From NCBI RefSeq assembly GCF_003002895.1, contig NZ_PVTI01000025.1:1-55423 (forward strand): 55,423 nucleotides of DNA, given 5' to 3'. The DNA comes from Knoellia remsis (GTDB lineage Bacteria > Actinomycetota > Actinomycetes > Actinomycetales > Dermatophilaceae). The position numbers and the translations under genes are program-made. This document shows, one piece after another, positions 28,939 through 36,972 of the stretch. The stretch's first letter is position 1, and the number at the start of each line of letters is the position of its first letter. Below the pieces are notes generated by a model. That model was given only the letters and a program-made list of their open reading frames with translations, did no database searches and was not told the DNA's origin.

Positions 28939-30072
28939 GTGACCGTGGGCACTGAGGCGGTCCTGCGCGCCGCGGTGGGCGAGGCCCGCCGCGTCGTCGT
29001 CAAGGTCGGTTCGTCCTCGCTGACCGGCCCGGGCGGTGGCGCCCTCGACGAGGCCCGCCTCGTCGGCCTCGTCGACGAGCTCGCTCGCGTGCGGGCGCGC
29101 GGGGGAGAGGTCGTCCTCGTCTCCTCCGGTGCCATCGCTGCCGGCCTCGGCCCACTCAGCCTGAACCGGCGGCCCCGCGACCTCGCGACCCAGCAGGCGG
29201 CGGCGAGCGTCGGGCAGGGAGCCCTCGTCGCGGCCTACGCTCGGGCCTTCGCGCGACACCACCTCACCGTGGGCCAGGTCCTGCTCACGGCCGACGACGT
29301 CACCCGGCGCACGCACTACACCAACGCCCGGCGCACCCTCACCCGCCTGCTCGACCTTGGCATCGTGCCCGTCGTCAACGAGAATGACACCGTCGCGACC
29401 CAGGAGATCCGCTTCGGCGACAACGACCGGCTCGCCGCCCTCGTCTCGCACCTCGTCGGTGCCGACGCGCTCGTCCTGCTCACCGACGTCGATGCCCTGT
29501 ATGACGGCCCGCCCACCCGAGCGGGTTCGTCACGGATTCCCGCGGTCCTGTCACCGGCCGACCTCGACGGAGTCGAGATCGGCGGCACCGGCTCGAGCGT
29601 CGGCAGCGGTGGCATGACGACCAAGGTGGAGTCGGCCGGCATCGCCGGCGCGGCCGGCATACCAACTGTGCTCACGCGGCTCGCGGACGCTGGACGTGCG
29701 CTGGCGGGGGAGGACGTCGGCACGGTGTTCGCGCCGGGGTCGCGCACCAAGGCATCCCGTCAGCTGTGGATCGCGCACGCGACCGCGCCACGTGGCCGAC
29801 TCGTCGTCGACGACGGCGCGGTCGCGGCACTGACGAAGCGGCGCACGTCGCTCCTGCCCGCGGGGATCGTCGAGGTGCAGGGGACGTTCACCGGCGGCGA
29901 CCCCGTCGACGTGTGCGCCCCGGACGGGCGAGCGGTGGCCCGCGGCCTCGTGAACTACTCGTCGAGCGAGCTACCGCCGATGTTGGGGCGGACGACGCAC
30001 GAGCTCGCGCGTGACCTCGGTGCGGCCTACGAGCGCGAGGTCATCCACCGCGACGACCTCGTCCTGCTCTGA
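28939..30072 (+). CDS. proB: glutamate 5-kinase
   Basis: 377 aa. ProB phosphorylates glutamate in the first step of proline synthesis. Seen: VVVKVGSSSLTG, LVSSGAIAAGL, VNENDTVA, FGDNDRLAALVS, GTGSSVGSGGMTTKV, and a C-terminal PUA domain (RGLVNYSSSELPPMLG). GTG 28939 is three bases after obgE. The second-step gene proA lies 1.8 kb downstream with an RNase gene and a divergent kinase gene between, instead of adjacent. Confidence 0.95.
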   Translation: MTVGTEAVLRAAVGEARRVVVKVGSSSLTGPGGGALDEARLVGLVDELARVRARGGEVVLVSSGAIAAGLGPLSLNRRPRDLATQQAAASVGQGALVAAYARAFARHHLTVGQVLLTADDVTRRTHYTNARRTLTRLLDLGIVPVVNENDTVATQEIRFGDNDRLAALVSHLVGADALVLLTDVDALYDGPPTRAGSSRIPAVLSPADLDGVEIGGTGSSVGSGGMTTKVESAGIAGAAGIPTVLTRLADAGRALAGEDVGTVFAPGSRTKASRQLWIAHATAPRGRLVVDDGAVAALTKRRTSLLPAGIVEVQGTFTGGDPVDVCAPDGRAVARGLVNYSSSELPPMLGRTTHELARDLGAAYEREVIHRDDLVLL

Positions 30073-30077
30073 CCGCC

Positions 30078-30203
30078 GTCCCGATCTCACCCCATCGGAC
30101 GGTTCGGGACGAGGCCGCTGTCCCGATGTCACCCCATCGGACGGTTCGGGACGAGGCGGCCGTCCCGATGTCACCCAATTGGACGGTTCGGGACGACGCT
30201 TTG
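30078..30203. repeat. three tandem 42-base repeats after proB
   Basis: Units begin at 30078, 30120 and 30162. Each starts GTCCCGAT and contains GGACGGTTCGGGAC, so each can fold through GTCCCGA/TCGGGAC arms. Units 1 and 2 are nearly identical; unit 3 has CCAATTGG where the others have CCCATCGG. No gene covers them. Confidence 0.85.
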
Positions 30204-30266
30204 CCAAGTGCTGACCAACTCCTCATCCGCTGCTCACCCGGGCAGGCGAGTCACTGAGGCAGCCTC

Positions 30267-30716
30267 GTGGTCATGATGACGATCACCCGACGGGCCAGCC
30301 GCTTCACCTCCGCCACCGTTCTCGCCACCGGACTGCTGCTTGGCGCGCAGGCCCAGGCCCAACCCGACACCCAGCCCCGCACGGCCCCGGGAGCGACCGC
30401 GCTCGAGACCCGCACCGCGGCCCTGCCGGAGTGCGCCCTGTCGAGCCTGCCGCCCGAGGCCACGGACACCGCGAACCTCATCAAGGCCGGCGGGCCCTTC
30501 CCCTACAGCGCCGACGGCGGCGTCTTCCAGAACCGGGAGGGTCTGCTCCCGCCGAAGACGACCGGCTACTACCACGAGTACACCGTGGAGACACCCGGCT
30601 CGCCGGACCGCGGCGCACGGCGCATCGTGACCGGCGGAGCTCCGCTCACCGACCCGCCGAACTGGTACTACACCGCCGACCACTACGCATCCTTCTGCAC
30701 GATCACCGGCGTCTGA
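30267..30716 (+). CDS. secreted guanyl-specific ribonuclease (RNase Sa / N1-T1 family)
   Basis: 149 aa. A Sec signal peptide (FTSATVLATGLLLGAQAQAQ) precedes a domain closely following RNase Sa: LSSLPPEATDTANLIKAGGP, PYSADGGVFQNREGLLP, YYHEYTVETPGSPDRGARRI, and YYTADHYASF. The catalytic Glu (YHEYTV), Arg (RRIVTG) and His (DHYASF) expected for the family are present. GTG 30267 has GAGG seven bases before it; ATG 30273 or 30276 are alternatives. Extracellular RNA degradation is the known role. No barstar-type inhibitor gene is adjacent. Confidence 0.92.
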   Translation: MVMMTITRRASRFTSATVLATGLLLGAQAQAQPDTQPRTAPGATALETRTAALPECALSSLPPEATDTANLIKAGGPFPYSADGGVFQNREGLLPPKTTGYYHEYTVETPGSPDRGARRIVTGGAPLTDPPNWYYTADHYASFCTITGV

Positions 30717-30773
30717 GGGGGCGCGCACGCACACGCTGGTGCCCGGCCGGCATACCGCAACGAGGGTCCGGCG

Positions 30774-31628
30774 TCAGCGGATCTGCTCGACCTCGAACTG
30801 CATCCGCGGGTTCGCGATCTCTTCCTGCGACTGGACGAGCTGCAGCTCGCGCCGGCCCGAGTCCAGCGTCCGCTGCAGCAGGTCGAAGACGCTCGACACC
30901 GTCCGGCCGAGCGCGACTGCGGCGTCACCGGTCTGGAGCAGGTGCGTCGTGAACAGCGCCGCCGTGACGTCGCCGGAACCGTTGGCCTTCATCGGCAGGT
31001 GCGGGGTCCGAACGATCCACGCGCCGTCGCCGTGGACGGCGAGCATCTCGATCGTGTCGGCGGGTCGGTCCGGCCGCAGCACCGACGTCACGAGCACCGT
31101 CGACGGACCCATGTCCCGGGCTCGGTCCACCGAGGCGAGCGTGTCCTCGAGCGTCTCGGGCTCGGTCTCGGTGAGGAACCCCAGCTCGAACTGGTTCGGG
31201 GTGATGAGGTCGGCCGCCGGCACGACCCGCTCGCGCAGCAGCACCGGGATCGCTGGGTGGACGAAGCACCCTGACTTCGCGTTGCCCATCACCGGGTCGC
31301 AGGCATAGATCGCGTCCGGGTTGGCGGCCTTGACCCGGGCCACCGCGTCGAGGATGACGTCGCCGATCTCCTCGCCGCCCTGGTAGCCCGACAGCACCGC
31401 GTCGACCTCCGCCAGCGCCTCGCGCTCCTCGACGCCAGTGATGACGTCGCGCACGTCACCGGGAGCCATGAGCGGTCCGCGCCACGCGCCATACCCCGTG
31501 TGGTTGCTGAAGTGCACCGTGTTGACCGGCCACACCTCGACACCGAGGCGCTGCATCGGGAAGACCGCCGCGCTGTTGCCGACGTGGCCGTAGGCGACCG
31601 CGGACTGGATGGAGAGGATCGTCGTCAC
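30774..31628 (-). CDS. pdxY: pyridoxal kinase
   Basis: 284 aa. PdxY phosphorylates pyridoxal in PLP salvage. Seen: [20 protein letters not shown] at the N-terminus, [29 protein letters not shown], and the anion-hole motif [16 protein letters not shown] 31628 was preferred to ATG 31637 because GGGAGG at 31638-31643 directly abuts the ATG but is nine bases from the GTG. It is divergent from proA across a 218-base region with an 18-base inverted repeat and two GTATGCCG copies. Confidence 0.92.
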   Translation of the reverse strand: MTTILSIQSAVAYGHVGNSAAVFPMQRLGVEVWPVNTVHFSNHTGYGAWRGPLMAPGDVRDVITGVEEREALAEVDAVLSGYQGGEEIGDVILDAVARVKAANPDAIYACDPVMGNAKSGCFVHPAIPVLLRERVVPAADLITPNQFELGFLTETEPETLEDTLASVDRARDMGPSTVLVTSVLRPDRPADTIEMLAVHGDGAWIVRTPHLPMKANGSGDVTAALFTTHLLQTGDAAVALGRTVSSVFDLLQRTLDSGRRELQLVQSQEEIANPRMQFEVEQIR

Positions 31629-31729
31629 GTCCGCCATCCTCCCACCGCCGGTCGGACGATCAGGTATGCCGTCCCCTCGCGCTGTGCCTTCGGCGGTCGC
31701 GTATGCCGTCCGCTCGCCGTCCGGGTCGA

Positions 31730-31822
31730 ACCGACGGACGTGCAATGGGTCACGGTTGTGGGAAGCATGCGGGGCCGCACGGGTCGGAGGACTCGATGGC
31801 TGGGCATTGCACGTCCGTCGGT
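31730..31822. repeat. 18-bp perfect inverted repeat flanking 57 bases upstream of proA
   Basis: ACCGACGGACGTGCAATG at 31730-31747 is exactly reverse-complemented at 31805-31822, 13 bases before the proA -10 element. The interior shows no clear gene. It may be a regulatory stem in the divergent pdxY/proA region or a small mobile repeat. Confidence 0.8.
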
Positions 31823-31834
31823 CCAGCAGCGACC

Positions 31835-31840
31835 TACGCT
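31835..31840 (+). promoter_or_regulatory. -10 element (TACGCT) of proA, leaderless
   Basis: TACGCT ends six bases before the ATG at 31847. Confidence 0.5.
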
Positions 31841-31846
31841 GGAGCC

Positions 31847-33145
31847 ATGGCTGCCGAGACTGCCGAGACGTTCGACCCCGCCACGGAGACCGCGGCGGGC
31901 GTCGGCGTGCTCGCGGCCCGCGCTCGCACCGCCTCGCTCACCCTCGTCGGGCTCTCCCGCGGCGACAAGGACGCGGCCCTGCACGCCATGGCCGACGCGC
32001 TCGAAGCCGCGACCGACACGATCGTCGCCGCCAATGCAAAGGACGTCGAACGCGGTCGCGCCGATGGCATGGCCGACGGGCTCGTCGACCGGCTCACCCT
32101 CGACGCCGAGCGGGTCGCCGCTTGCGCCACCGCCCTGCGCGACATCGCCGCCCTGCCCGACCCCGTCGGTGAGGTCGTCCGCGGCTCGACGCTCGCCAAC
32201 GGCCTCCAGATCCGCCAGGTCCGCGTGCCCATGGGCGTCGTCGGCATCATCTACGAGGCCCGCCCCAACGTCACGGTCGACGCCGCCGGGCTCGGCCTGA
32301 AGTCGGGCAACGCCGTCATCCTGCGCGGCGGGTCCGCGGCCGAGGAGACCAACCGGGCGCTCGTCGCCGTCATGCGCGGCGCGCTCGAGAAGCAGGGGCT
32401 GCCCGCCGACGCGATCGGCCTCCTCGAGGGTGGCCGCGAGGCCGTCAGGGACCTCCTCACCGCGCGCGGGCTCGTCGACCTCATCATCCCGCGCGGGGGA
32501 GCGGGCCTCATCCAGACCGTCGTCACCGAGTCGACCGTCCCGGTCATCGAGACCGGCGTCGGCAACGTCCACGTCTACATCGACGCCGCGGCCGACCTCG
32601 ACACGGCGCTCGCCATCACCGTCAACGCCAAGACCCACCGGCCGAGCGTGTGCAACGCCGCCGAGTCGCTCCTCGTCCACGAGTCCGTGGCCGCCGAGTT
32701 CCTGCCCCGAGTGCTCACGGCCCTCGCCGACAGCGGCGTCCGTCTCCACACGGATCCGGCGGCCGGCAGCGCGGCGGACGCGGCCGGCATACCGCACGAC
32801 GACGCGACGGACGAGGACTGGGACACCGAGTACCTCGCCCTCGAGATGGCCGTCGGCGTCGTCCCCGACCTCGACGCGGCCCTGGCGCACATCCGCGAGC
32901 ACAGCAGCGGACACACCGAGGCGATCGTCACGCAGGACCGGGCAGCCGCGCGCCGGTTCACCACGGAGGTCGATGCTGCTGCGGTCATGGTCAACGCCTC
33001 GACGCGGTTCACCGACGGCGGCGAGTTCGGGTTCGGCGCCGAGATCGGCATCTCGACCCAGAAGCTCCACGCGCGCGGGCCGATGGCGCTGCCCGAGCTC
33101 ACGACGACGAAGTGGATCGTCGAGGGCGACGGTCAGGTGCGCTGA
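31847..33145 (+). CDS. proA: glutamate-5-semialdehyde dehydrogenase (gamma-glutamyl phosphate reductase)
   Basis: 432 aa. ProA reduces gamma-glutamyl phosphate, the ProB product. Seen: [36 protein letters not shown], and the catalytic-Cys segment [15 protein letters not shown], then [18 protein letters not shown]. It has its own leaderless promoter and so is regulated apart from obgE-proB. A GTATGCCG copy near codon 312 encodes Gly-Ile-Pro. Confidence 0.95.
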   Translation: MAAETAETFDPATETAAGVGVLAARARTASLTLVGLSRGDKDAALHAMADALEAATDTIVAANAKDVERGRADGMADGLVDRLTLDAERVAACATALRDIAALPDPVGEVVRGSTLANGLQIRQVRVPMGVVGIIYEARPNVTVDAAGLGLKSGNAVILRGGSAAEETNRALVAVMRGALEKQGLPADAIGLLEGGREAVRDLLTARGLVDLIIPRGGAGLIQTVVTESTVPVIETGVGNVHVYIDAAADLDTALAITVNAKTHRPSVCNAAESLLVHESVAAEFLPRVLTALADSGVRLHTDPAAGSAADAAGIPHDDATDEDWDTEYLALEMAVGVVPDLDAALAHIREHSSGHTEAIVTQDRAAARRFTTEVDAAAVMVNASTRFTDGGEFGFGAEIGISTQKLHARGPMALPELTTTKWIVEGDGQVR

Positions 33146-33173
33146 CCGCGCTGACCGCGCCGTCCCCGGGTCG

Positions 33174-33899
33174 TCACTCGATGAGACCCAGCGCCTGCAC
33201 GGCGTTGACCGCGACGAGGAACCCGATGATCCCGAGGACCCACGCGAGCATCTCGTCCTTGGACCGCTGCAGCCAGTCGTTGACCTTGCCGAGCACCGGG
33301 GCGATCCGCTCGTGGAGCGAGAGCCGCAACCCGAGCAGGACCAGTGCCGGGACGATCATGACCACGACATACCCTGCGAGCAGCCCGGCATTGGCGGCGA
33401 ACCCCAGCCCCGCGGTCGTGATGATGCCGACGGCGGCGAGGTAGGGGAGCATCGAGGCCGCCTCGATGACGCCGGCGACGAGCGCGATCGTGGCCACCGT
33501 CCCGAACGTCGCGTCGGGGCCGACGGCGCGCTGGCTGAGCTGCTCCATCCGGGTGGGCTTGCCGCCGCGCGCGGCACGACGGGCGGCCGAGCGCTTCTTG
33601 TCGAACCGGAAGCTGAGCAGGAAGAGCCCGACGCCGACGGCCAGCTGGCCCCACAGGAACGCCGGGCTGTCGGCGAGCGTGGCGAGGTCGTCGGAGAGGC
33701 CGGCGAGCGCGCTCGCGCCACCGAGGAGCACGAGCCCGAGGAGCCAGTAGAAGCCGGCGATGACGCCGAGGTAGGTGAGCACGGCCGCGATGCGCACACG
33801 TGGCTGCACGAGCATCCAGACGGGCACCCCGAGGGTGCCGAAGCTCGTGCTGTCGATGAGGGCGAGCACTGCCAGTCCGCCGAGTGCTGCGAGTTCCAT
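33174..33899 (-). CDS. GAP/Sap-family multi-pass membrane protein
   Basis: 241 aa with about six membrane segments. It resembles the LysE-superfamily group that includes the mycobacterial peptidoglycolipid-addressing protein Sap (start ALIDSTSFGTLGVPVWMLV; mid region FRFDKKRSAARRAARGG; then VAGVIEAASMLPYLAAVG). A role in exporting a lipid or small molecule is inferred. ATG 33899 was chosen because residues encoded upstream are not hydrophobic or conserved. It is divergent from a TetR gene 85 bases away, its likely regulator. Confidence 0.8.
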   Translation of the reverse strand: MELAALGGLAVLALIDSTSFGTLGVPVWMLVQPRVRIAAVLTYLGVIAGFYWLLGLVLLGGASALAGLSDDLATLADSPAFLWGQLAVGVGLFLLSFRFDKKRSAARRAARGGKPTRMEQLSQRAVGPDATFGTVATIALVAGVIEAASMLPYLAAVGIITTAGLGFAANAGLLAGYVVVMIVPALVLLGLRLSLHERIAPVLGKVNDWLQRSKDEMLAWVLGIIGFLVAVNAVQALGLIE

Positions 33900-33927
33900 G
33901 GTCCCTGACCCCTTTTTCAACACGTTT

Positions 33928-33942
33928 GTATCGGAACGATGC
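33928..33942. promoter_or_regulatory. candidate TetR operator between the divergent GAP and TetR genes
   Basis: gtatcg-gaa-cgatgc is an imperfect palindrome in the 85-base intergenic gap. The TetR gene has CAAAAT at 33973-33978 six bases before its ATG, a possible leaderless -10. Confidence 0.3.
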
Positions 33943-33984
33943 CTCCAGTGGACCATAACCGCACGGCTGTGTCAAAATAGCCGG

Positions 33985-34599
33985 ATGCCCAAGGTTGTCG
34001 ACCACGATGCCCGCCGCGCCGAGCTCGGCGCGGCCGTCCGTCGCGTCGTCGCCGACCACGGCGTGGCGGGTGCAACGGTGCGGGCCGTGGCGGCCGAGGC
34101 GGGCTGGTCCGTGGGAGCGCTGCGCTACTACTTCACGAGCCAGGACGAGCTGCTCGACTTCGCCGTGAACGACATGGTCGCGGGGGTGCCCGCACGCATA
34201 CAGGACGTCCTCGACACGATGGAACCCGGCCTCGACCGTGCCATGGCGTTGCTCGTGCAGCTGCTCCCGCTCGACTCCGACCGGATCGCCGAGGTGCGCG
34301 TCTATCTCGCGTTCATGGCGCGCGAGCGGACACGAGACGGGCGACCGGAGCTGGCCGAAGCCGTGTGGCACGGCGAACGACACATCTGCGCCCTCGCCCT
34401 GGCCGATGTCAGGGGCGGGCCCTACCCGCGCCAGATCGGGGCCGTGCCGAAGGCGCTGCGAGATGACGTCGACGAGCTCCAGGTGTTCGTCGACGGCCTG
34501 AGCTTCCTCGGCGCGACCCTGCCCGAGAAGCTCACCCCGGCGCGAGCCAGGACCCTCCTGCGGGCTCGGCTGTCAGCACTTGCGCACGAGCCGAGCTAG
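33985..34599 (+). CDS. TetR-family transcriptional regulator
   Basis: 204 aa. The N-terminal helix-turn-helix is seen as HGVAGATVRAVAAEAGWSVG followed by ALRYYFTSQDELL. The C-terminal ligand domain matches a TetR group with DSDRIAEVRVYLAFMARERT. ATG 33985 is probably the first base of a leaderless mRNA. Divergent placement suggests it represses the GAP-family gene; the ligand is unknown. Confidence 0.9.
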   Translation: MPKVVDHDARRAELGAAVRRVVADHGVAGATVRAVAAEAGWSVGALRYYFTSQDELLDFAVNDMVAGVPARIQDVLDTMEPGLDRAMALLVQLLPLDSDRIAEVRVYLAFMARERTRDGRPELAEAVWHGERHICALALADVRGGPYPRQIGAVPKALRDDVDELQVFVDGLSFLGATLPEKLTPARARTLLRARLSALAHEPS

Positions 34600-34631
34600 G
34601 GGCGTGCCGACGGTCGCCGCCGCTGGTGACA

Positions 34632-34661
34632 TATCGCGGTCGATAACCTTGCGCGTATGCT
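34632..34661 (+). promoter_or_regulatory. promoter and putative operator of the HepT/MntA module
   Basis: TATGCT at 34656-34661 ends six bases before the ATG at 34668, so the mRNA is probably leaderless. TATCG-CGGT-CGATA at 34632-34645 is a perfect short palindrome over the -35/spacer region, well placed for autorepression by the XRE domain of the first gene. Confidence 0.45.
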
Positions 34662-34667
34662 GCAGGT

Positions 34668-35111
34668 ATGGACATCCGCGCGGCTCGCCTCGCTGCCGGG
34701 CTGAGCCAGTCGCAGCTCGCCCGGGCAGCCGGCGTGCCCCAACCGAACCTGTCGGCGTACGAGAACGCCCGGCGGTCCCCGTCCCCTGCGGTGTTGCGAC
34801 GAATCCGCGAGGCACTTCACGTCCCTGCGGCGCGGCGCATCGATGTCCACCGGGGCGAGATCCGCGCGCTCGTGGCTGCCCACCGCGCCCGGGATGCGCG
34901 GGTCTTCGGGTCCGCCGCCCGAGGCGAGGACCGGGCGGGGTCCGACATCGACCTCCTCGTCGAGTTCTCCGACTCGGCGAGCCTGCTGGACGAGGTGGGC
35001 CTGCGTCTGGCTCTCACCGACCTGCTGCAGGTCGAGGTGGACGTGGTCGGGCTCGACACCTTGCGCGGTGACGTTCGTGCGCGCGTCCTGAGCGAAGCCG
35101 TCCCGGTGTGA
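34668..35111 (+). CDS. XRE-MNT fusion antitoxin (minimal nucleotidyltransferase, MntA type)
   Basis: 147 aa. Residues 1-50 form an XRE helix-turn-helix (RLAAGLSQSQLARAAGVPQP, then LSAYENARRSPSP). Residues 60-147 are a minimal nucleotidyltransferase with GSAARGEDRAGSDIDLLVEF, carrying the GSxxRGE and Asp-x-Asp catalytic signature. MntA proteins silence HepT toxins by adding AMP groups. Fusion to an XRE domain would let the antitoxin also repress its own promoter. It overlaps the toxin gene by four bases (GTGA). Confidence 0.9.
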   Translation: MDIRAARLAAGLSQSQLARAAGVPQPNLSAYENARRSPSPAVLRRIREALHVPAARRIDVHRGEIRALVAAHRARDARVFGSAARGEDRAGSDIDLLVEFSDSASLLDEVGLRLALTDLLQVEVDVVGLDTLRGDVRARVLSEAVPV

Positions 35112-35458
35112 GCGCCGATCCGGCCGCGAAGGCGCGAGACGCCGTGGAGCGCACCATCGCACTGTGCGATGTGCTGACCGATCTGGTGCGGATGCGCGAG
35201 GACGAGTTCGTGGCCGACGTCCGAACCCAATGGGCGGTCGAGCTGGGGCTGATCAGGATCGGCGAGACGATCAACCGAATCCCTGACGAGGTCTTGGACC
35301 GGTTTCCGGGACAGCCGTGGCGACAGATCGTGGCGATGCGCAACTTGGCCGTGCACCAGTACGACGACCTCGAGCCGCGGCGGGTGTGGCGCACGGTGAT
35401 CGGGGACGTCCCCGCGCTTCGCGCCTACTTGGCCGAGGTCGTCCGCCAGGAACTGTGA
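35108..35458 (+). CDS. HepT-type HEPN toxin (DUF86)
   Basis: 116 aa, the usual length for HepT. The HEPN RNase motif Rx4HxY is intact as RNLAVHQY near residues 78-85, with an upstream helix RIGETINRIPDEVLDRF. HEPN toxins cleave RNA; the terminal Tyr of the motif is the residue AMPylated by MntA in studied systems. The GTG start within the antitoxin stop fixes the order antitoxin-toxin. All key residues are present, so the module is probably functional. Confidence 0.9.
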   Translation: MSADPAAKARDAVERTIALCDVLTDLVRMREDEFVADVRTQWAVELGLIRIGETINRIPDEVLDRFPGQPWRQIVAMRNLAVHQYDDLEPRRVWRTVIGDVPALRAYLAEVVRQEL

Positions 35459-35469
35459 GCCAGCGACGC

Positions 35470-36447
35470 TCAGGTGGCTCCGTCGGGTCGCCGGCCCTTC
35501 TCGAGGGAGTCGTGGGCGATGAAGTAGGACGGCCGGGCTTGCATCGCGGCATACATCCGCCCGACGTACTCACCGAGGATGCCGAGCGCGAGCAGCTGCA
35601 CGGCCCCCACCGCCGAGACGATGACGACCGTCGACGTCCAGCCGGGGAGGGCGTGGTCGAGCAGCCGCGCGATGAGGGCATAGGCCAGCACGCAGAGCGA
35701 GGCAAGACCGCCGAGGAGCCCCAGCCACGTCGCGAACCGCAGCGGTGCGAGGGAGAACCCCGTCACCGAGTCGACCGAGAGGCGCAGCATCTTCGACAGC
35801 GGGTACTTCGAGGTGCCGGCCGCGCGTTCCTCGCGGGCATAGCCGACCGTCCCCGACGGGAACCCCAGTGCCGGCACGACGAACCGCAGCACCCGGCCGG
35901 ACTCGGGCAGGGAGTTCACCGCGTCCACCGTGGCGCGCGACATGAGCCGGTAGTCGCCGGCGTCCACGTGGGCGTCGATGTCGCTCACCTTGCGGATCAG
36001 CCGATAGAAGACGCGCGCCGAGCCCCGCTTGAACGCGGTGTCGCTCGAGCGGTCCTCGCGCACGCCGTAGACGACGTCGACACCGTCCTCGCGGGCGATG
36101 CGCAGCATCTCGGGGATGACCTCCGGTGGGTCCTGGAGGTCGGCGTCGAGGGTGACGACGTAGTCCCCCCGGGCCCGGTCGAGGCCGGCGGAGATCGCGG
36201 CCTGGTGGCCGGCGTTGGCACGCAGCCGCAGCACCCGCAGCTGCGGCCAGTCGCGCCGCAGCCGTTCGAGGACCAGGGGAGTCGCGTCACTGCTGCCGTC
36301 GTCGACGGCGACGATCTCGTATGCCGTGCCCAGGCCGTCCGCGATCGGCCGCAGCCGCTCGACGAGCAGGGGGAGGACGTCCTCCTCGTTGAACATCGGG
36401 ATGACGATGCTCAGCGTCACGGGAGCGTCGGGGGTCGGCGCGGACAT
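35470..36447 (-). CDS. polyprenyl-phosphate glycosyltransferase (GT2, DPM1/GtrB-like)
   Basis: 325 aa. The N-terminal GT2 domain shows LSIVIPMFNEEDVLPLL, VDDGSSD, and the metal-binding TLDADLQDPPE; two C-terminal membrane segments follow (WLGLLGGLASLCVLAYALIA and VVIVSAVGAVQLLALGIL). Such enzymes load a sugar onto a polyprenyl phosphate for envelope glycosylation. ATG 36447 has TACGCT at 36460-36455 seven bases before it on the minus strand, suggesting a leaderless mRNA. It begins just past the terminator of the putative RNA gene. Confidence 0.9.
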   Translation of the reverse strand: MSAPTPDAPVTLSIVIPMFNEEDVLPLLVERLRPIADGLGTAYEIVAVDDGSSDATPLVLERLRRDWPQLRVLRLRANAGHQAAISAGLDRARGDYVVTLDADLQDPPEVIPEMLRIAREDGVDVVYGVREDRSSDTAFKRGSARVFYRLIRKVSDIDAHVDAGDYRLMSRATVDAVNSLPESGRVLRFVVPALGFPSGTVGYAREERAAGTSKYPLSKMLRLSVDSVTGFSLAPLRFATWLGLLGGLASLCVLAYALIARLLDHALPGWTSTVVIVSAVGAVQLLALGILGEYVGRMYAAMQARPSYFIAHDSLEKGRRPDGAT

Positions 36448-36454
36448 GGGGTTC

Positions 36455-36460
36455 AGCGTA
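36455..36460 (-). promoter_or_regulatory. -10 element (TACGCT) of the glycosyltransferase gene
   Basis: On the minus strand TACGCT ends seven bases before the ATG at 36447. Confidence 0.45.
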
Positions 36461-36500
36461 GGGGGAGGGGCGCAGACGACGAGAGCGCACGGCATACCGA

Positions 36501-36529
36501 AGGCCCCCGATGTATGAGATCGGGGGCCT
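36501..36529 (-). terminator. perfect 11-bp hairpin ending the putative RNA gene
   Basis: The arms 36501-36511 and 36519-36529 (aggcccccgat/atcgggggcct) surround a seven-base loop. On the minus strand it is followed by TTCGGTATGCCG, so a GTATGCCG copy lies directly after the stem. No plus-strand gene ends here. Confidence 0.65.
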
Positions 36530-36793
36530 GCGGCACTGGGTCACACCCTGTGTGGTGAGCCGGTCGGTCCCGGCGGGCGTACCCGCCGAGGGTGCCACGC
36601 GACATTGGCGCCGCCCCGGTCTCCCGGGACGAACTTCGGCTCGGGCCGTCGGCCGCGGTGTGCCCCGCGATGTCGCTCACGGTGTGGGGTTGCCCCCAGA
36701 TCCGACCCCGGTCGCCCGGTGCCGGCGGCACAGCCGTTCTCCTTCGACCCGACTCCCGACGCGAGCCGGAGTGGCTCCCGGCGGGTGTTCGTG
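36501..36793 (-). ncRNA. putative structured non-coding RNA of about 290 nt
   Basis: The stretch 36448-36972 has no credible reading frame on either strand. On the minus strand it ends in a perfect terminator (36501-36529). About 290 bases upstream is a plausible promoter: TAGACA at 36805-36800 with TTGCGT 18 bases further up. Inside are strong local hairpins, for example CGGCGGG-cgta-CCCGCCG. Size and a lone transcription unit recall actinobacterial RNAP-binding RNAs such as Ms1, but I recognise no family signature; RNase P, tmRNA and SRP RNA motifs were looked for and not seen. Confidence 0.4.
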
Positions 36794-36872
36794 GGGTCCT
36801 GTCTAGCGCCCAAACCGGTTGGGACGCAACCTGATCGGAGGCTTTCTCGATGAACGGCTCCGCCCGCGCGTG

Positions 36873-36939
36873 TCGTCCACAGTCTGCCGACGACCGTCGT
36901 GCTCCCGTGCACAGGCCTGTGGACGAAGCCGGTGGACAA
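36873..36939. promoter_or_regulatory. three near-consensus DnaA-box-like sites
   Basis: TCGTCCACA (36873-36881), TGTGGACGA (36918-36926, inverse) and GGTGGACAA (36931-36939, inverse) each match the actinobacterial DnaA box TTGTCCACA at eight of nine positions, within 67 bases upstream of the small membrane-protein gene. DnaA binding is a hypothesis; nothing else suggests an origin. Confidence 0.3.
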
Positions 36940-36959
36940 CTCGCCCCAGCCGGGCCGGG

Positions 36960-36965
36960 TAGGCT
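36960..36965 (+). promoter_or_regulatory. -10 element (TAGGCT) of the nadD cluster, leaderless
   Basis: TAGGCT ends seven bases before the ATG at 36973. Confidence 0.5.
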
Positions 36966-36972
36966 GGCGTCC

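Noticed and set aside
36448-36972. RNase P RNA, tmRNA or SRP RNA in the gene-free stretch
   Set aside because: I looked for their conserved cores on both strands and found none, so the region is reported only as an unidentified RNA candidate.
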